Shown here one piece after another: positions 28,443-29,018 of a stretch of 29,018 bases of DNA (position 1 is the stretch's first letter; every line of letters begins with the position of its first letter). The stretch is from Patescibacteria group bacterium. Lineage in GTDB: Bacteria; Patescibacteria; Paceibacteria; UBA6257; 2-01-FULL-56-20. The translations under genes were made by a program, and so were the position numbers. The stretch is from contig JANLHI010000020.1 of assembly GCA_024654525.1 (NCBI GenBank), positions 1 through 29,018 of the forward strand, read 5' to 3'. Below the pieces are notes generated by a model. The model was given only the letters and a program-made list of their open reading frames with translations. It was not told the origin of the DNA and did no database searches.

Positions 28443-28877
28443 TCATTGATACAACGAAAACTTTCCAGTAAATTCTCTTAATTCTTGAGTTGAGCCGAAC
28501 ATGACGATGCCCCAGTATTCAAGTTCTTCTTCCGAGGTCGATCGGGTGGTGTCTTGTTGTTCTTGAGATGTGCCAACCGTCATTGTGCTGGTGAAATCTG
28601 AAAATGGAATACCACGGGCAAGGCATTCATTGCGAACCATGCGAATTTTATTTGAATTATCTGCTTTTAGCACAATAAATGGGTAGTGTGAAATGTTTGG
28701 ATGAGTGCCGCCATTTTTATCTTTATACTGTAGAAAGCACATCTCATCTGCGTTGCCGGATCCACCTGCGAGACCGGCTGTCATATGACCAAGTGCATTC
28801 ATAGTACGACCCGGTTCAACTTTTTTGTTGAGTACGGCGATAAAACGCTTTGAGTTTTCGTCTGGTAATTTTGTCAT
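28443..28877 (-). CDS. DUF2000 family protein
   Basis: 144 aa. KRFIAVLNKKVEPGRTMNAL and GHMTAGLAGG are the DUF2000 signature; later HYPFIVLKADNSNKIRMVRN and an Ile/Val-rich C-terminus fit the same fold, which resembles peptidyl-tRNA hydrolase II. The biochemical activity of the family is not established. There is no signal peptide. The gene is the last one in the window; its upstream region (28878-29018) holds no ORF but carries a 14-bp inverted repeat. Confidence 0.85.
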   Translation of the reverse strand: MTKLPDENSKRFIAVLNKKVEPGRTMNALGHMTAGLAGGSGNADEMCFLQYKDKNGGTHPNISHYPFIVLKADNSNKIRMVRNECLARGIPFSDFTSTMTVGTSQEQQDTTRSTSEEELEYWGIVMFGSTQELREFTGKFSLYQ

Positions 28878-28918
28878 AATATCATCATCTTTTCTTTTGT
28901 CCCGTGTGAGATGAGAGT

Positions 28919-29009
28919 AAAATTCTGCGTTTTAGGAAATAACCACGTGCAACGATTACGAAAAGTGATGTGTTGGCAATAAGTAAATATATTTGAAACG
29001 CAGAATTTT
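28919..29009. repeat. 14-bp inverted repeat at the window edge
   Basis: AAAATTCTGCGTTT (28919-28932) and AAACGCAGAATTTT (28996-29009) are exact reverse complements about 63 nt apart, in AT-rich sequence upstream of the DUF2000 gene. They could be paired operators, a small element's ends or a long hairpin. Confidence 0.6.
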
Positions 29010-29018
29010 CAATGTTCC

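Noticed and set aside
1..29018. tRNA, rRNA, CRISPR array, transposase or integrase genes
   Set aside because: No T-loop-like GGTTCGAATCC segments with matching stems, no regularly spaced repeats and no recombinase motifs were found by eye; a covariance-model scan could still reveal a divergent tRNA.

Overview
The window looks like a chromosome segment from a Candidate Phyla Radiation bacterium (Patescibacteria, probably of the Parcubacteria group). The reasons are: several large cysteine-rich proteins of a kind I know from those genomes, a DUF5671 membrane protein, a soluble VirD4-like ATPase with a C-terminal zinc ribbon, a LeuRS with an altered editing motif, a ComEC split into two genes, and tightly packed genes with few ribosome binding sites. 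TGA ends many intact genes (for example at 3531-3533, 10115-10117 and 23357-23359), so the TGA=Gly code of Gracilibacteria/SR1 does not apply. No rRNA, tRNA, CRISPR array or full insertion sequence was seen.

Layout. (1) 20-3533: two tandem cysteine-rich zinc-ribbon proteins. (2) 3.6-10.6 kb: an accessory region with a nucleotidyltransferase, a 2H phosphoesterase, a 17-codon remnant of an alpha/beta hydrolase, a membrane protein, a DUF2283/DUF4258 toxin-antitoxin-like pair, an intact hydrolase matching the remnant, a minus-strand pair (membrane-anchored trypsin-fold protein and a possible tautomerase), an unknown protein, a hydrolase lacking its serine nucleophile, and a RelE/ParE-type toxin-antitoxin pair. 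Long perfect hairpins separate several of these. (3) 10.6-14.6 kb: two more members of the cysteine-rich family around a small conserved protein. (4) 14.7-24.3 kb: a plus-strand core block, VirD4-like ATPase, trmD, comEC in two parts, a DUF5671/pilin-like protein, leuS and a secreted protein. (5) 24.3-29.0 kb: mostly minus-strand envelope and maintenance genes, HtrA protease, CYTH protein, a peptidoglycan-binding/C39 peptidase gene that appears broken twice, a small membrane protein and DUF2000, with an FKBP isomerase and a small zinc-finger gene on the plus strand.

Themes. The four cysteine-rich paralogs share an A-B-B'-A' plan: paired zinc-ribbon modules at both ends around two cysteine-rich repeat blocks. 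Their terminal ribbon resembles the ribbon at the end of the VirD4-like ATPase, which suggests a shared partner. Several genes have an extended -10 element (TGnTAnnnT) only 6-9 nt before the start codon, so many transcripts are probably leaderless. Short GC-rich repeats lie in frame inside coding sequences (leuS, the fourth paralog) and in the loop of an intergenic hairpin, which suggests a small dispersed repeat tolerated within genes.
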